Positions 38,075-47,453 of a DNA stretch of 64,000 nt are shown one piece after another; the stretch's first letter is position 1, and each line of letters begins with the position of its first letter. Source of the stretch: a virus. The position numbers and the translations under genes are program-made. Under the pieces are notes generated by a model. That model had not been told where the DNA came from. It worked only from the letters and a program-made list of their open reading frames with translations, and searched no databases. Location: the IMG/VR virus record IMGVR_UViG_3300047546_001881, positions 1 through 64,000 of that record; one strand, given 5' to 3'.

Positions 38075-40489
38075 ATGGAAGATATTAAAGCTTTCTATAT
38101 ACCTGAAAGATACAAACAAGTAGATGTAGACTTTCTTGAATTTGAAGAAGATATGATATCTTCTAAAGATAAAAGCATTATACTATCATTACTTAACAAG
38201 AGTTCAACTGGATTATCTAAAATGGATAATCCATATAATAGTATAATTTTATATCTTACTGGTCTTACAGATCAGTTCAATTTTGTTCAAGGAAGATCTG
38301 ATACTATCGGAGGCAGCCCTCCAGATGTTGATATAGATTTCGATGCATTAGAAAGAGAGAAAGCAATAGAGTGGGTCGTGCAAAAATGGGGACGAACTCA
38401 AGTTGCTAACATTATCACTCATGGTACTTTTAAGCCTAAGTCTTTAGTTAAGTCCTACTACAGAGTAACTGAAGGCTCTTCAAAAGATATGGGGGATCTT
38501 CTTAAAATGATCCCCCCAGCTAAGTTTGGTAAAGAATCTACAATTGAAGAGATTGTAACCAAAGAGCCAGAGTTTAAAAACTTCGAACCTTTTTATTCTT
38601 CTGCTACTAAGCTAGAAGATATGATTTCGAACTTTGGTATACATGCAGCAGGTATTGTCATCTCCGACTTCCCCATTTACGATGTAGTTCCTGTATGGAA
38701 GAATAGTAAAGCTGATTTCATCACTCAGTTTGACAAGAAGGAAGTAGAAGATTTAGGTCTTATTAAGTTTGACTTCTTATCTATTGATACCTTGTCGATT
38801 ATCAAAGAGTGCATAAGACTTATAAAAGAGAAAAGAAACCTTACAATTAATCCATGGCAGCTACCTGATGGAGATCCCAAAGCATATGCCGCTATGAATA
38901 GCGGCTACTTGACTGGATTGTTTCAAGTAGAAACTTCAGGTAAAGCAAAAGATCTAATACAGAGAATCAAGCCTCAAAGCATTCCTCATATTAGTGATAT
39001 CAGTGCACTGAATAGACCTGGACCAGCTCAAGCTGGTCTTGATGAACAATACATTACTAATAAGAACAATAACTGTCCACCTGAAGAACTTCCGAAAGTT
39101 GTTGCTGACTTACTTAAAGATACTTATTGGACTCTTGTTTATCAAGAACAAGTTATGGAGATCTTTTCTAAGTTAGCTGGCTTTACAATGAAAGAGTCAG
39201 ATGATATTCGAAGAGCAATGGGCAAGAAAGACAAAGATGTTCTATCTGCTTATGAAGAACAATTCATTCAAGGCTCTATTAAATTATCTGGACTAAAACA
39301 AGATTATGCTAAAACTCTTTGGGAAGAACTACTAGGTTTCGCAGACTATTGTTTTAATAAGAGTCATAGCGTAGCTTACTCAATAATCACTTATGCAACA
39401 GCATATTTGAAAGCGAACTATTCTACTGAATTCTTTTGTGCGCTAATGACTGTTAGATCCCAATCTTTACAACCTAAAGATTGGGCTTGCAAAGCTCCAG
39501 AATACATTAATGAAGCAAAGTACTTTGACGTAGAAATAAATCCACCATCAGTTAATGGCTCTGACTTAGAGTTTTCAATGAAAGATGGAGAGATTTATTT
39601 TGGTCTTAATGCAATTAGAGATGTAGGTGGTACTGCCGCCAAATCTATTGTAAAGACAAGAGGCCGGACTCCTTATAAAGATATCTTCGATTTCTTATTT
39701 AGAGTTAACGGAAACAAAGTAACAATTAAAACTTTTGTTAGCTTAATTAAATCTGGCGCTTTTGACAAAATGGGTTACATTAGAAGTGAACTCGTACTAA
39801 AGTCTCAATTACTTTATGATTACGTTAGAGATATACAAGAATATAATCTTAGATTAACTGAAATAAAAGAACGAGATGCTTATAACGAACAAGCAAATGC
39901 ATTGATTGAAAAAAGAGATAATCTAAGAAAAGAAGTAAAAGCAATAGAAAAGGAAATCAAGAAGTCTGGTACTACAGTTGCTTTGTCTGCAAGGTTTGAA
40001 GAAGCATCTTCTCAATTGACAGAAATAGAAGAGATGCAAATTAAAAGACTTCCAGCTCTTAAGATAAAAGAAGAACCAGTTAAACCAGAACTAGTTAGAA
40101 CTAAAAGTGTTCCTTTAGATTTGTCACAAATAATGGAGCAAGCTCATTATATTGGCTGTTATATTGGATCACATCCAGCAGCTATGATAGGCTCCGGTTA
40201 TGACAAGATAGAAGATTGTTATATTGGTCAAAGGCCAAGTCTTTGCGGTATTGTAAATAGCATTAAAGTAATCTCTACCAAGTCAGGACAGAAGATGGCC
40301 TTCTTGGAAATAGACGATTCTACTGCAACTGCTGAACTTACAATATTTGCAAGTCTCTGGACTAAACTATCTGCCTTGAATATTGTTCCTGGATGTTTGA
40401 TTTCTGATATTGAGTGCAAGGTGGAAAACGAAGACCCAATAAAACTTGTAGCTTTCAATTTAAAATTAGTTAGGAGCCCTAATGAGTAA
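38075..40489 (+). CDS. dnaE: DNA polymerase III alpha, catalytic C-terminal part
   Basis: 804 residues from ATG 38075 (TTG 38063 is possible). SPPDVDIDF near residue 85 carries the two catalytic aspartates and is followed by HGTFKPKS, LIKFDFLSIDTLS with the third aspartate, LNRPGPAQAG and the YQEQVMEI-type finger region. FNKSHSVAYSIITYATAYLK and a C-terminal OB fold (SLCGIVNSIKVI) complete the DnaE architecture. The PHP domain and start of the palm are in the separate gene at 35799, so the polymerase must reassemble from two chains. No DnaQ exonuclease gene is in the window. Confidence 0.9.
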   Translation: MEDIKAFYIPERYKQVDVDFLEFEEDMISSKDKSIILSLLNKSSTGLSKMDNPYNSIILYLTGLTDQFNFVQGRSDTIGGSPPDVDIDFDALEREKAIEWVVQKWGRTQVANIITHGTFKPKSLVKSYYRVTEGSSKDMGDLLKMIPPAKFGKESTIEEIVTKEPEFKNFEPFYSSATKLEDMISNFGIHAAGIVISDFPIYDVVPVWKNSKADFITQFDKKEVEDLGLIKFDFLSIDTLSIIKECIRLIKEKRNLTINPWQLPDGDPKAYAAMNSGYLTGLFQVETSGKAKDLIQRIKPQSIPHISDISALNRPGPAQAGLDEQYITNKNNNCPPEELPKVVADLLKDTYWTLVYQEQVMEIFSKLAGFTMKESDDIRRAMGKKDKDVLSAYEEQFIQGSIKLSGLKQDYAKTLWEELLGFADYCFNKSHSVAYSIITYATAYLKANYSTEFFCALMTVRSQSLQPKDWACKAPEYINEAKYFDVEINPPSVNGSDLEFSMKDGEIYFGLNAIRDVGGTAAKSIVKTRGRTPYKDIFDFLFRVNGNKVTIKTFVSLIKSGAFDKMGYIRSELVLKSQLLYDYVRDIQEYNLRLTEIKERDAYNEQANALIEKRDNLRKEVKAIEKEIKKSGTTVALSARFEEASSQLTEIEEMQIKRLPALKIKEEPVKPELVRTKSVPLDLSQIMEQAHYIGCYIGSHPAAMIGSGYDKIEDCYIGQRPSLCGIVNSIKVISTKSGQKMAFLEIDDSTATAELTIFASLWTKLSALNIVPGCLISDIECKVENEDPIKLVAFNLKLVRSPNE
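38085..38090. repeat. Right TTAAAG of the dnaE interruption
   Basis: Partner of the hexamer at 37057-37062, in the same reading frame of the polymerase. Confidence 0.55.
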
Positions 40490-41558
40490 ATGGTCCCCAG
40501 AAGAAGAACATTTATTACGTCTTCTTATTAAAACAAATGACTATGATGAAATAGCAGAAGAGTTTGACAGAAGACATGCAAGGAGCCTACCAGGTCATCT
40601 AGTCAAAAGATCTACAGAAGCTATAAGAAAGAAATGTAATCGAGATTCAATTACATCAGTAACTGAATATGCTGATCCATATGCATCAAGATGGGAGCAA
40701 ATAAAGTTAATGCAGAAAGAGTATCTTATGGACTCTGAAGCTTTAACTACTGGTATCGTAGAGAATCCAAGCAGAAAGATACTTTGCTTAAGTGATATTC
40801 ACTTTCCATTTGCTTTAACAGATGAAATAGATAAAGCCATTAAGTTACATAAAGATGCAGATATCGTTGTTTTGAATGGAGACATTCTTGACGGTTATAT
40901 CTTCTCTACTTATTCGAAAGCTAAACGAATTGCAGCTCTTAAAGAGTACATGGCAGCCTTTGAGTTAGTTAAAAGACTCTCAGAGTCTTTTAATCTTGTT
41001 ATCATCGTAAGAGGTAACCATGACGATAGACCTGCTAGAACTTTAGCTAAGAAAGAGTTTGAGACAGAAGCCACTCAAGTACTTCGTCCAGACTTACTTG
41101 CCAGAATAGCTAATGGAGAAGCTTTAGATGAATCAGGAGATCTAATAGCAAAGTTAAATTTTGATAACGTTGTTTATCAAAAGTATGACTCTTGGTATGT
41201 GAGGGTAGGTAAAACTATCTTTGCTCATCCAGATGCTTACTATGGCGGTTGGCCCGGCCAAACCGCCGTTAAGCTTTGTGATTACTTCTCTAAGAGAATG
41301 GGTAGTGATGCTTTTGATTCAATAGTAGTAGGCCATACACATCGCTCTTATAAGGGTGTTGTTATGAACAAACTTCTAATAGAACAAGGAGCAATGGCTT
41401 CTCGTATGCCTTATCAGCATAGAGCAGACTTACAGTTTCCTCATGCAATGAATGGCTATGCAGTGATATATCAAGATGAAGAAGGTAATACAGACTTCAA
41501 CAAGAGTGTAGCTGTATTTCTTGGCAGTCAACTTCCACCTAAAAAGGCAATACTATGA
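40482..41558 (+). CDS. Calcineurin-like phosphoesterase with N-terminal Myb/SANT-like region
   Basis: 358 residues. Residues 1-55 (KWSPEEEHLLRLLIKTNDYDEIAEEF...RSTEAIRKKC) look like a Myb/SANT helix-turn-helix that could bind DNA. Metallophosphoesterase motifs follow: SDIHFPF, LNGDILDG, RGNHDDR, FAHPDAY and VVGHTHRS, which hold two metal ions. A DNA-associated phosphodiesterase or nuclease is plausible. It overlaps the polymerase gene by 8 bases. Confidence 0.8.
   Translation: MSKWSPEEEHLLRLLIKTNDYDEIAEEFDRRHARSLPGHLVKRSTEAIRKKCNRDSITSVTEYADPYASRWEQIKLMQKEYLMDSEALTTGIVENPSRKILCLSDIHFPFALTDEIDKAIKLHKDADIVVLNGDILDGYIFSTYSKAKRIAALKEYMAAFELVKRLSESFNLVIIVRGNHDDRPARTLAKKEFETEATQVLRPDLLARIANGEALDESGDLIAKLNFDNVVYQKYDSWYVRVGKTIFAHPDAYYGGWPGQTAVKLCDYFSKRMGSDAFDSIVVGHTHRSYKGVVMNKLLIEQGAMASRMPYQHRADLQFPHAMNGYAVIYQDEEGNTDFNKSVAVFLGSQLPPKKAIL
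40969..40993. repeat. Intragenic near-perfect palindrome, 12-bp arms
   Basis: Arms at 40969-40980 and 40982-40993 separated by a single C, within the phosphoesterase gene. Confidence 0.75.
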
Positions 41559-41842
41559 CTACTAAACTAAATGATAAAGAACTAATCGAGACTCTTCGAA
41601 ACATATCAATGAAAGCTGACTTTGCTAATAGTCAAATTCTACATCTTGGCTTAATTGTAGAATACTATGCAGAAGTATTGACTGCTGCTGGAATAGACTT
41701 ACAGTTAGATAAGTATGAAGAGTGGGCTAAGAATAGATACGAAGAGATTAAACAGTTTAGTAAAACTGAATTAGGTACAGAGCTAGCCCAAGAGTTTAAA
41801 GAGCAGCTCTCTAAAATATCTGAAATTGATTTAATGGAGTAA
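41555..41842 (+). CDS. Hypothetical helical protein, 95 aa
   Basis: Acidic all-helical protein coupled by ATGA to the phosphoesterase and placed just before a Cas4-like nuclease. No family recognised. Confidence 0.6.
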   Translation: MTTKLNDKELIETLRNISMKADFANSQILHLGLIVEYYAEVLTAAGIDLQLDKYEEWAKNRYEEIKQFSKTELGTELAQEFKEQLSKISEIDLME

Positions 41843-41845
41843 ATT

Positions 41846-42871
41846 TTGGCTTGGTCTTTTATCACTCATGTCACCGAACACTTAGCTAAACCTAAACTTG
41901 GAGAACAAAAGGAACCAACGCAGTGGCCTTCAGAAGCCACTGCAATAATTAAAAATGAGCACGGTGAAGAAGAAGTAGTTGGCAAATGTAGAAGACAAGC
42001 ATTCTTCAGATTGGTATTAGACTGGTACAATTACGATAATGAAAAGTATGGTTTCTATGCACCTTTGGTAGAAACCATACATAGGTTCTCTACTCCTACT
42101 GACCCGTATCTAAGATGGATATGGAAAGCAGGCGAGCTTTACGAAGAGATGCAGATTGATCTTGCTAAAAGGTCAGGAGTTTATATTGCAGATCAAGTAG
42201 CAATATACATTCCAAGTCATAGTGTCTCTGGAAAGATTGACCTTGTGACGGTCAATCCTTTCACTTCTAAGCTCAAGGCAGTTGAGTTCAAGTCAGTATA
42301 TGGCTTCAATGCTAACGCAGTTCTAGGCACTCCAGGAGACCGCAAAAACGGCTCTTTGGGCACACCTAAAGAAAGCCATTTGATGCAGATTGGTATTTAC
42401 GATTATTGGTATGCTTCCAAAGATGATAGATTCGAAGCTTCATCTTTAGTGTATGGTGCAAGAGATACTGGTCGTTACGCAGAATACGAGATTACAACTC
42501 CACTATGTGAAGATGGTTTACACCATATTGCTTATAGTGGAATCTCTCCTACTACGACTTCTACTACAATTACAGACATTACAATAGAAAATGTATTAGA
42601 AAACTATAAGTATGTCTCTGATTGTTTAAATGGTGGAATCGTTCCAAAGAGAGACTTTGAAGCTAACTACTCTGACGAGAAAATAGAAGCTCTCTATCAA
42701 AGAGGAGAGCTTGGCAAAATGGATGCTGCTCAACACGAGAAGAGAAAAGCTCAACTCGAAGAAGGCAAAACCAGAGTTGTTAAAAGAGTAGAAAAGGGAG
42801 ACTGGCAATGTCGCTTCTGCAACTTTAAGGATATTTGTTACGACTCAGAATTAAATCCAAAGGAGATCTAA
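41846..42871 (+). CDS. Cas4/RecB-like PD-(D/E)xK exonuclease with Fe-S cluster
   Basis: 341 residues, TTG start supported by GGAG six bases upstream. GKCRRQAFFR near the N-terminus and CRFCNFKDIC near the C-terminus provide four cysteines spaced as in the [4Fe-4S] nucleases Cas4 and AddB. SGKIDLVTV and LKAVEFKSV supply the Asp and E-x-K of the active site; SHLMQIGIYDYW is the downstream QxxxY-like motif. It probably processes DNA ends during recombination or replication. Confidence 0.78.
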   Translation: MAWSFITHVTEHLAKPKLGEQKEPTQWPSEATAIIKNEHGEEEVVGKCRRQAFFRLVLDWYNYDNEKYGFYAPLVETIHRFSTPTDPYLRWIWKAGELYEEMQIDLAKRSGVYIADQVAIYIPSHSVSGKIDLVTVNPFTSKLKAVEFKSVYGFNANAVLGTPGDRKNGSLGTPKESHLMQIGIYDYWYASKDDRFEASSLVYGARDTGRYAEYEITTPLCEDGLHHIAYSGISPTTTSTTITDITIENVLENYKYVSDCLNGGIVPKRDFEANYSDEKIEALYQRGELGKMDAAQHEKRKAQLEEGKTRVVKRVEKGDWQCRFCNFKDICYDSELNPKEI

Positions 42872-43125
42872 TGCCTGACAGCTACTTCTTTGTAAAAGTC
42901 TGGATTAATAAGAATCTTAATGTATTAGGCCCTTACATTCGTATTAAAGATGCAGCAGATATATTGGTTGATCATATAGAAACATTAGTAGTTTCTAAAT
43001 CAAATCATAGAAGCATAACTTACAAAGCAGAAATTCACGAAAGTATCTTAACTGATTCTGGTTGGGAAACAATTAATGTTCCAATCATGGAGAACGAATG
43101 TTATTTGAAAACCAAAAGACCTTAA
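42871..43125 (+). CDS. Hypothetical protein, 84 aa
   Basis: ATG 42871 follows AAGGAGATCTA and shares one base with the preceding stop. Soluble alpha/beta protein (SYFFVKVWINKNLNVLGPY). Overlaps the next gene by 28 bases. Confidence 0.6.
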   Translation: MPDSYFFVKVWINKNLNVLGPYIRIKDAADILVDHIETLVVSKSNHRSITYKAEIHESILTDSGWETINVPIMENECYLKTKRP

Positions 43126-44162
43126 CAATTAGGTCTAAGAATGATCAGCTGTTTTCAGATTATTTAACCACTAACGACGTAACTTTATATCCTGGTACTG
43201 GGGTACTAAATTCACGTTCAAAAGCAATTGTAGATCCATTTATATTCTCTGCTCCTATGGATACTGTTACTGGTTTAGCCTTAACAAAAGAAATGGTAAG
43301 ATTAAATCAGTTTCCAGTAGTTTGTAGATTTACTCAAAGCTGGGAAGATACTTTTGCTTGGTGGATAGGAAATGGTTGTCCATCAAATGTTTGGTTTGCT
43401 ATAGGCTTAAATGATTCTAAGCATTTAGATATTTTAGAAAAGAATGCTAGCTTAATTAATAAGATAAATCTCTGTGTAGATGTTGCTCATGGAGATAGCT
43501 TATATGTTTATGACTACATCAAGAAGCTAAGATCCCTTAGCTATGTTGATGGAATCATGTCAGGTAGCATATGCACTCCACAAGGAGCTCTTGCTAGCTT
43601 GTATAGCGGCTGCACTCATCTTCGTATTGGTGTAGGACCTGGAGCTGCTTGTACTACAAGACTAATGACAGGGTTTGGATTGCCAAATCTAACTGCAGTG
43701 TATTCAATTAATAGTGCACTTGAAGAAGTAGGTATGAGACAAGATGCTATCCTGATAGCTGATGGTGGTATTAAAAATCCTGGAGATGCAGTTAAATACA
43801 TTGCCGCTGGTGCTAATGCGGTTATGTTGGGTAATGAATTCAGCACAACTCATGAGTCTGATGGCTGGGAGCTTGATCCTAAGTTTGATAAGTTATTTAA
43901 AAACTATAGAGGTCAAGCTTCTGCCAGCTTTCAGAAAAGTATTCTTGGTAAGACATCTTCTTGCCCCGAAGGGGCAACAGGACCTCTAATTAAACCTACA
44001 TGTTCAGTTGAAGATGTAGTCTGTAAATACATTGGAGGCATGCAGTCTGCAATTAGTTATGCTGGATATACTTCTATGAGAGAGATGAATCCTTACAATG
44101 TTATCTTTAAAAGAATTACTGCATCAGGCTGGATTGAAGGAACGCCTCACGGAACTAAGTAA
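43098..44162 (+). CDS. GMP reductase / IMP dehydrogenase family enzyme
   Basis: 354 residues, a TIM-barrel of the IMPDH/GMPR family: SAPMDTVTG, GVGPGAACTTRLMTGFG with catalytic Cys185, ADGGIKNPGDAVKYIAAGANAVMLG and YRGQASASFQ. The CBS-domain insertion of bacterial IMPDH is absent and HESDG follows as in GMP reductases, so deamination of GMP to IMP is slightly favoured over the reverse oxidation. With the PurA-like enzyme at 6151 this would give a GMP-to-AMP route. Confidence 0.82.
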   Translation: MLFENQKTLTIRSKNDQLFSDYLTTNDVTLYPGTGVLNSRSKAIVDPFIFSAPMDTVTGLALTKEMVRLNQFPVVCRFTQSWEDTFAWWIGNGCPSNVWFAIGLNDSKHLDILEKNASLINKINLCVDVAHGDSLYVYDYIKKLRSLSYVDGIMSGSICTPQGALASLYSGCTHLRIGVGPGAACTTRLMTGFGLPNLTAVYSINSALEEVGMRQDAILIADGGIKNPGDAVKYIAAGANAVMLGNEFSTTHESDGWELDPKFDKLFKNYRGQASASFQKSILGKTSSCPEGATGPLIKPTCSVEDVVCKYIGGMQSAISYAGYTSMREMNPYNVIFKRITASGWIEGTPHGTK

Positions 44163-44961
44163 AGATAAAATCTTTTGTTTGGGTGACCCAATCATTGATT
44201 GTTACTCTGTAAAAGATAGCAGTGATATCAAGATATTTCCCGGAGGTGCTTTAAATGTTTTTGCAAACATTACAAGTATCTCTGGGAATGCTTATTATCT
44301 AGATCCTGTTTTAGATTTACTTGTAAACAGTTCTGAACTAGAACTGTTCTTTACTAATTTAGTTTCTGGAAGAACTGATTATGGTAAGTATTCAAAATCT
44401 TTGTTTCTACCAAGCAACACTTTAATTAAAATAAATTCAAAGTATAACAATTACCTTCCAGTAGATACTTATTTACTGGAAGATTTAAAAATAAAAACTC
44501 TAGTTCTTTCAGATTATTGTCGTGGTTCACTTTTAAGTTGTAGTAATTCGTTAACAGCAGATGTTGTTATTGTAGATAGTAAAAAGAGAAGTTTAGACTT
44601 AGATATAATAGGTTCTGGTATTAAGATATGGCACGCTACAGGTAAAGAATATACTGATTTCTGGGCTAAGAACTTTCATTATGTTTTTCATACTAATGGT
44701 TCAGAACCAGTTAAGATAATAAATGTTAAAGATAAAACAGTAATATTTACTCTTCCTGTTCCACAAACAAAAATAATTTCTACTTGTGGTGCAGGAGACA
44801 CTTTTGTAGCAGCAATTAGTGCTTACATTCATAAGCACTTTAATTCTAGTGAAGACAATTTCGAGTCTCTACTAAGAGAAGCAGGACTCTTTGCAATAGA
44901 GTGCTGCCAAGATGTTATATCACAGCCGTATACATCTATAACTAAACATACATTAGGGTAA
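44098..44961 (+). CDS. PfkB-type sugar kinase resembling HldE kinase domain
   Basis: 287 residues. FPGGALNVFANI, TLVLSDYCRGSL and STCGAGDTFVAAISAY are the signatures of PfkB kinases of the heptose-7-phosphate kinase (HldE/RfaE N-terminal) type. Overlap of 64 bases with the preceding gene is large, so a later non-ATG start is possible. The cognate nucleotidyltransferase-like half is separate at 33385. Likely substrate: a heptose phosphate for modified surface sugar. Confidence 0.72.
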   Translation: MLSLKELLHQAGLKERLTELSKDKIFCLGDPIIDCYSVKDSSDIKIFPGGALNVFANITSISGNAYYLDPVLDLLVNSSELELFFTNLVSGRTDYGKYSKSLFLPSNTLIKINSKYNNYLPVDTYLLEDLKIKTLVLSDYCRGSLLSCSNSLTADVVIVDSKKRSLDLDIIGSGIKIWHATGKEYTDFWAKNFHYVFHTNGSEPVKIINVKDKTVIFTLPVPQTKIISTCGAGDTFVAAISAYIHKHFNSSEDNFESLLREAGLFAIECCQDVISQPYTSITKHTLG

Positions 44962-44963
44962 AA

Positions 44964-47453
44964 ATGTACATTACTAATCTAGAAGAAACAATCTCTGTTT
45001 TACGCTCCAAACTCAGAGATTATCTTGTTATAAAGAAAGGTGTCCGTTCTAATGCAAAGAAGATGCAATGCTTTGTTCATCACGATAGTGATCCAAGTAT
45101 GCACTTCAATCCTAAAACTAATGAAGAGACAATCAAGTGCTTTTCCTGTGGATGGCACGGAGATATCTTTGCAGCAGCTGCAGTCATTGAAGGGCTTCCT
45201 TCTAATGGTGGTGACTGGCTACAAGTTACTGTACCTTCATTATGTGAAACGCTTGGAATTAGCGTTTCACTTGGAGAACCTTCTCCTGCTGATAGAGAGA
45301 AGATTAAATTAAAAAGACTCTTGCAAGATACTAAAGATATTCTCTCTGTTGAATCCCAGACCAATCCTTATGTTTCTCAAAGAAATTGGCAGCAAGATTT
45401 ACTCCCTGCCTATTCTATAGATGAAGATGTACTAATTTCTAAATTAGTACAGAAAGGTTGGACTGCAGAAGAGGTAACTCTTTCTGGAGCAATTAAAACA
45501 AGATATATTTCTTTGTTCTCAGAACAAGCAATTACTTTTATTATCAATGACCCGTATGGTCATCCAATAGGTTTTGTTTCTAGACCAATAAATCCTAATG
45601 GTAAAGCAAAATATATTAACTCTCCAGAGTCTTCTCTTTATACTAAAGGAGAAACTTTACTTGGTCTTGATACAGCAATTAAAGCTGGTGAAGCCAAGAC
45701 AAATGGTTTGTATATTGTAGAAGGTCCAGGAGACCTAGCTCAGCTTTACAGAACAGGTGTAAAAAATGCTGCTGCTGTTTGCGGCACAGCATTAACAGAA
45801 AAGCATATTGTTATTCTTAAATCTCTTGGTATAAGAAAAATATTCTTGTGCTTGGACTGGGATAATCCAGGTATCTTAGCAACGCAAAGAATACTTGAAA
45901 CAGTCATAGGTGCTACTAGTGGTGTATCTGTAAGTGTTGTTGGTAAGCCAGATAACTCTACAGCAACTGATCCAGATGAGTTCTTAAAGAATGTAGAAGA
46001 TAAAAATGATAGACCTTTCTTAGAGCTAGAAAGAAAAACTGCTTTTGAATGGCAGCTATCTCAGACATCAGAAAATGATTCGCCAGATGTTATCTGTCAA
46101 CGAATGATTCCAAGTATTGCTGCCGAAGAAGCAGCAATACGCAGAGAAATTCTTATCAATGCTTTGCAAGAGCATACAGGTATTAGTCGGCAAGCAATCT
46201 TAACTGATGTTAATGCACTAAGAGATGATTCATTTAATAAGCGTAAAGAGCAACTAACTTCAGCTGCAGAGCTGTATCTACAGTCAGTCAGAGAAGATCC
46301 AGAAAATATCCAAGCTCACGTATCTGCTCACGAAGCTAAGATTCATAATATCGAGAAAGAGTTTAGAAAGCATAGCGTAGGTATCAACTACCAGCTTTCT
46401 AGATATGAAGCTACACAAGAAAGACGCATGATCTCAGATCATGACGTTAACATGAGTACCTTCAACATGAATCATCATAGAGACTTTGCAGAAGCAATGA
46501 GCGGAGGTATGCCCTGGACAACTGGTTGCTTGATGTATGTTGGCGGTAGAGCTAACTCAGGCAAGACAGCAACTGTTCTTTCTATGGGTTGCGATGTAGC
46601 TTTGTCTGATGAAAATGCAATTGTAATTATTCATGCAACAGATGACAGTTATGAGCAAATTGAGCCAAGACTAAAGACCAATATCTTTGGAATGATTTCT
46701 CAAAGAAACGAGAAGCTTACTATTGGTATGGTTGTTCAGCCTCACTCTCAGTTACCTCAAAACTCTGAAGTATATCAGTCAATGTATGACGAAGCTGACA
46801 CTCTAATGAAAGAGTTAATAACTAGCGAACGACTAGTTATTATTGATTCAGAAGATGGCAATACTTTATCTGTTCTTGAGAAGAATGTCAGATACTACAG
46901 ACAAAGATATCCAGGCAAGAAGCTACTCCTTATTTGTGACAACACTCACAACTATATGGATTATATTAATATGGATCAGTCAACACGAATGACTTTTATT
47001 AGTAATCAGCAAAAGCTGATTACTGTAAAGTATCAGTGTTGTATGATTGCTACTGCAGAATACAGAAAGAATATGCCAATGGATCAGAGCAAAATGCGTC
47101 TACCTGTAGACGATGATCTTGCTGATGCAAGAGCATTGATGTACAGACCAAACGTTATCTTTCATGTATACAACGACATACATGATAGAAAAGAATTTGC
47201 TGAAATCTTCTGGAGAGATCAAGCAGGTAGAATAATGCCAAGACTTATGCTACATTTTACTAAGAACAAGATATCTGGCTTTAAAGATAAGCTTATTCTT
47301 GATCTAGATCCTCAGACTGTTTCTTTGACTCCAAAGAAATCTTTTGATGCTCTAAGAGAAGCAGAGTCATATATTGACATGAAAGAATCTGGTACTGCTA
47401 AGATACAAGGACACAATATTGTGTACTTAGAGGCTAATGAATATGAAGAATGA
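44964..47453 (+). CDS. Bifunctional DNA primase-helicase
   Basis: 829 residues. A CHC2-type zinc finger (Cys36, His39, Cys59, Cys62 in CFVHHDSDPS...KCFSC) is followed by a Toprim domain (LYIVEGPGDLAQL near 250, FLCLDWDNPG near 295) and, after a linker, a RecA-like DnaB-family helicase domain (Walker A GGRANSGKTAT near 523, LLLICDNTH as Walker B). One protein thus primes and unwinds the replication fork, like T7 gp4. It starts two bases after the kinase gene. Confidence 0.88.
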   Translation: MYITNLEETISVLRSKLRDYLVIKKGVRSNAKKMQCFVHHDSDPSMHFNPKTNEETIKCFSCGWHGDIFAAAAVIEGLPSNGGDWLQVTVPSLCETLGISVSLGEPSPADREKIKLKRLLQDTKDILSVESQTNPYVSQRNWQQDLLPAYSIDEDVLISKLVQKGWTAEEVTLSGAIKTRYISLFSEQAITFIINDPYGHPIGFVSRPINPNGKAKYINSPESSLYTKGETLLGLDTAIKAGEAKTNGLYIVEGPGDLAQLYRTGVKNAAAVCGTALTEKHIVILKSLGIRKIFLCLDWDNPGILATQRILETVIGATSGVSVSVVGKPDNSTATDPDEFLKNVEDKNDRPFLELERKTAFEWQLSQTSENDSPDVICQRMIPSIAAEEAAIRREILINALQEHTGISRQAILTDVNALRDDSFNKRKEQLTSAAELYLQSVREDPENIQAHVSAHEAKIHNIEKEFRKHSVGINYQLSRYEATQERRMISDHDVNMSTFNMNHHRDFAEAMSGGMPWTTGCLMYVGGRANSGKTATVLSMGCDVALSDENAIVIIHATDDSYEQIEPRLKTNIFGMISQRNEKLTIGMVVQPHSQLPQNSEVYQSMYDEADTLMKELITSERLVIIDSEDGNTLSVLEKNVRYYRQRYPGKKLLLICDNTHNYMDYINMDQSTRMTFISNQQKLITVKYQCCMIATAEYRKNMPMDQSKMRLPVDDDLADARALMYRPNVIFHVYNDIHDRKEFAEIFWRDQAGRIMPRLMLHFTKNKISGFKDKLILDLDPQTVSLTPKKSFDALREAESYIDMKESGTAKIQGHNIVYLEANEYEE
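45244..45270. repeat. Intragenic hairpin, 10-bp arms
   Basis: GTGAAACGCT pairs with AGCGTTTCAC around a 7-base loop, in the primase-helicase gene. Confidence 0.8.
45428..45451. repeat. Intragenic palindrome, 11-bp arms
   Basis: TGTACTAATTT and its complement separated by CT, in the primase-helicase gene. Confidence 0.8.
46114..46140. repeat. Intragenic hairpin, 10-bp arms
   Basis: GTATTGCTGC pairs with GCAGCAATAC around a 7-base loop, in the primase-helicase gene. Confidence 0.8.
46816..46842. repeat. Intragenic hairpin, 10-bp arms
   Basis: TAATAACTAG pairs with CTAGTTATTA around a 7-base loop; fourth such element in the primase-helicase gene. Confidence 0.8.

Noticed and set aside
35799-40489. 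Split intein as explanation for the two dnaE halves
   Set aside because: No N- or C-intein blocks, no Cys/Ser/Thr +1 residue or terminal His-Asn at the junctions, and the break is not at the cyanobacterial DnaE intein site.
44098-44162. Overlap of the kinase-like gene with the GMPR-like gene as evidence of fusion
   Set aside because: The frames differ and each protein is complete; a later non-ATG start is a simpler explanation.
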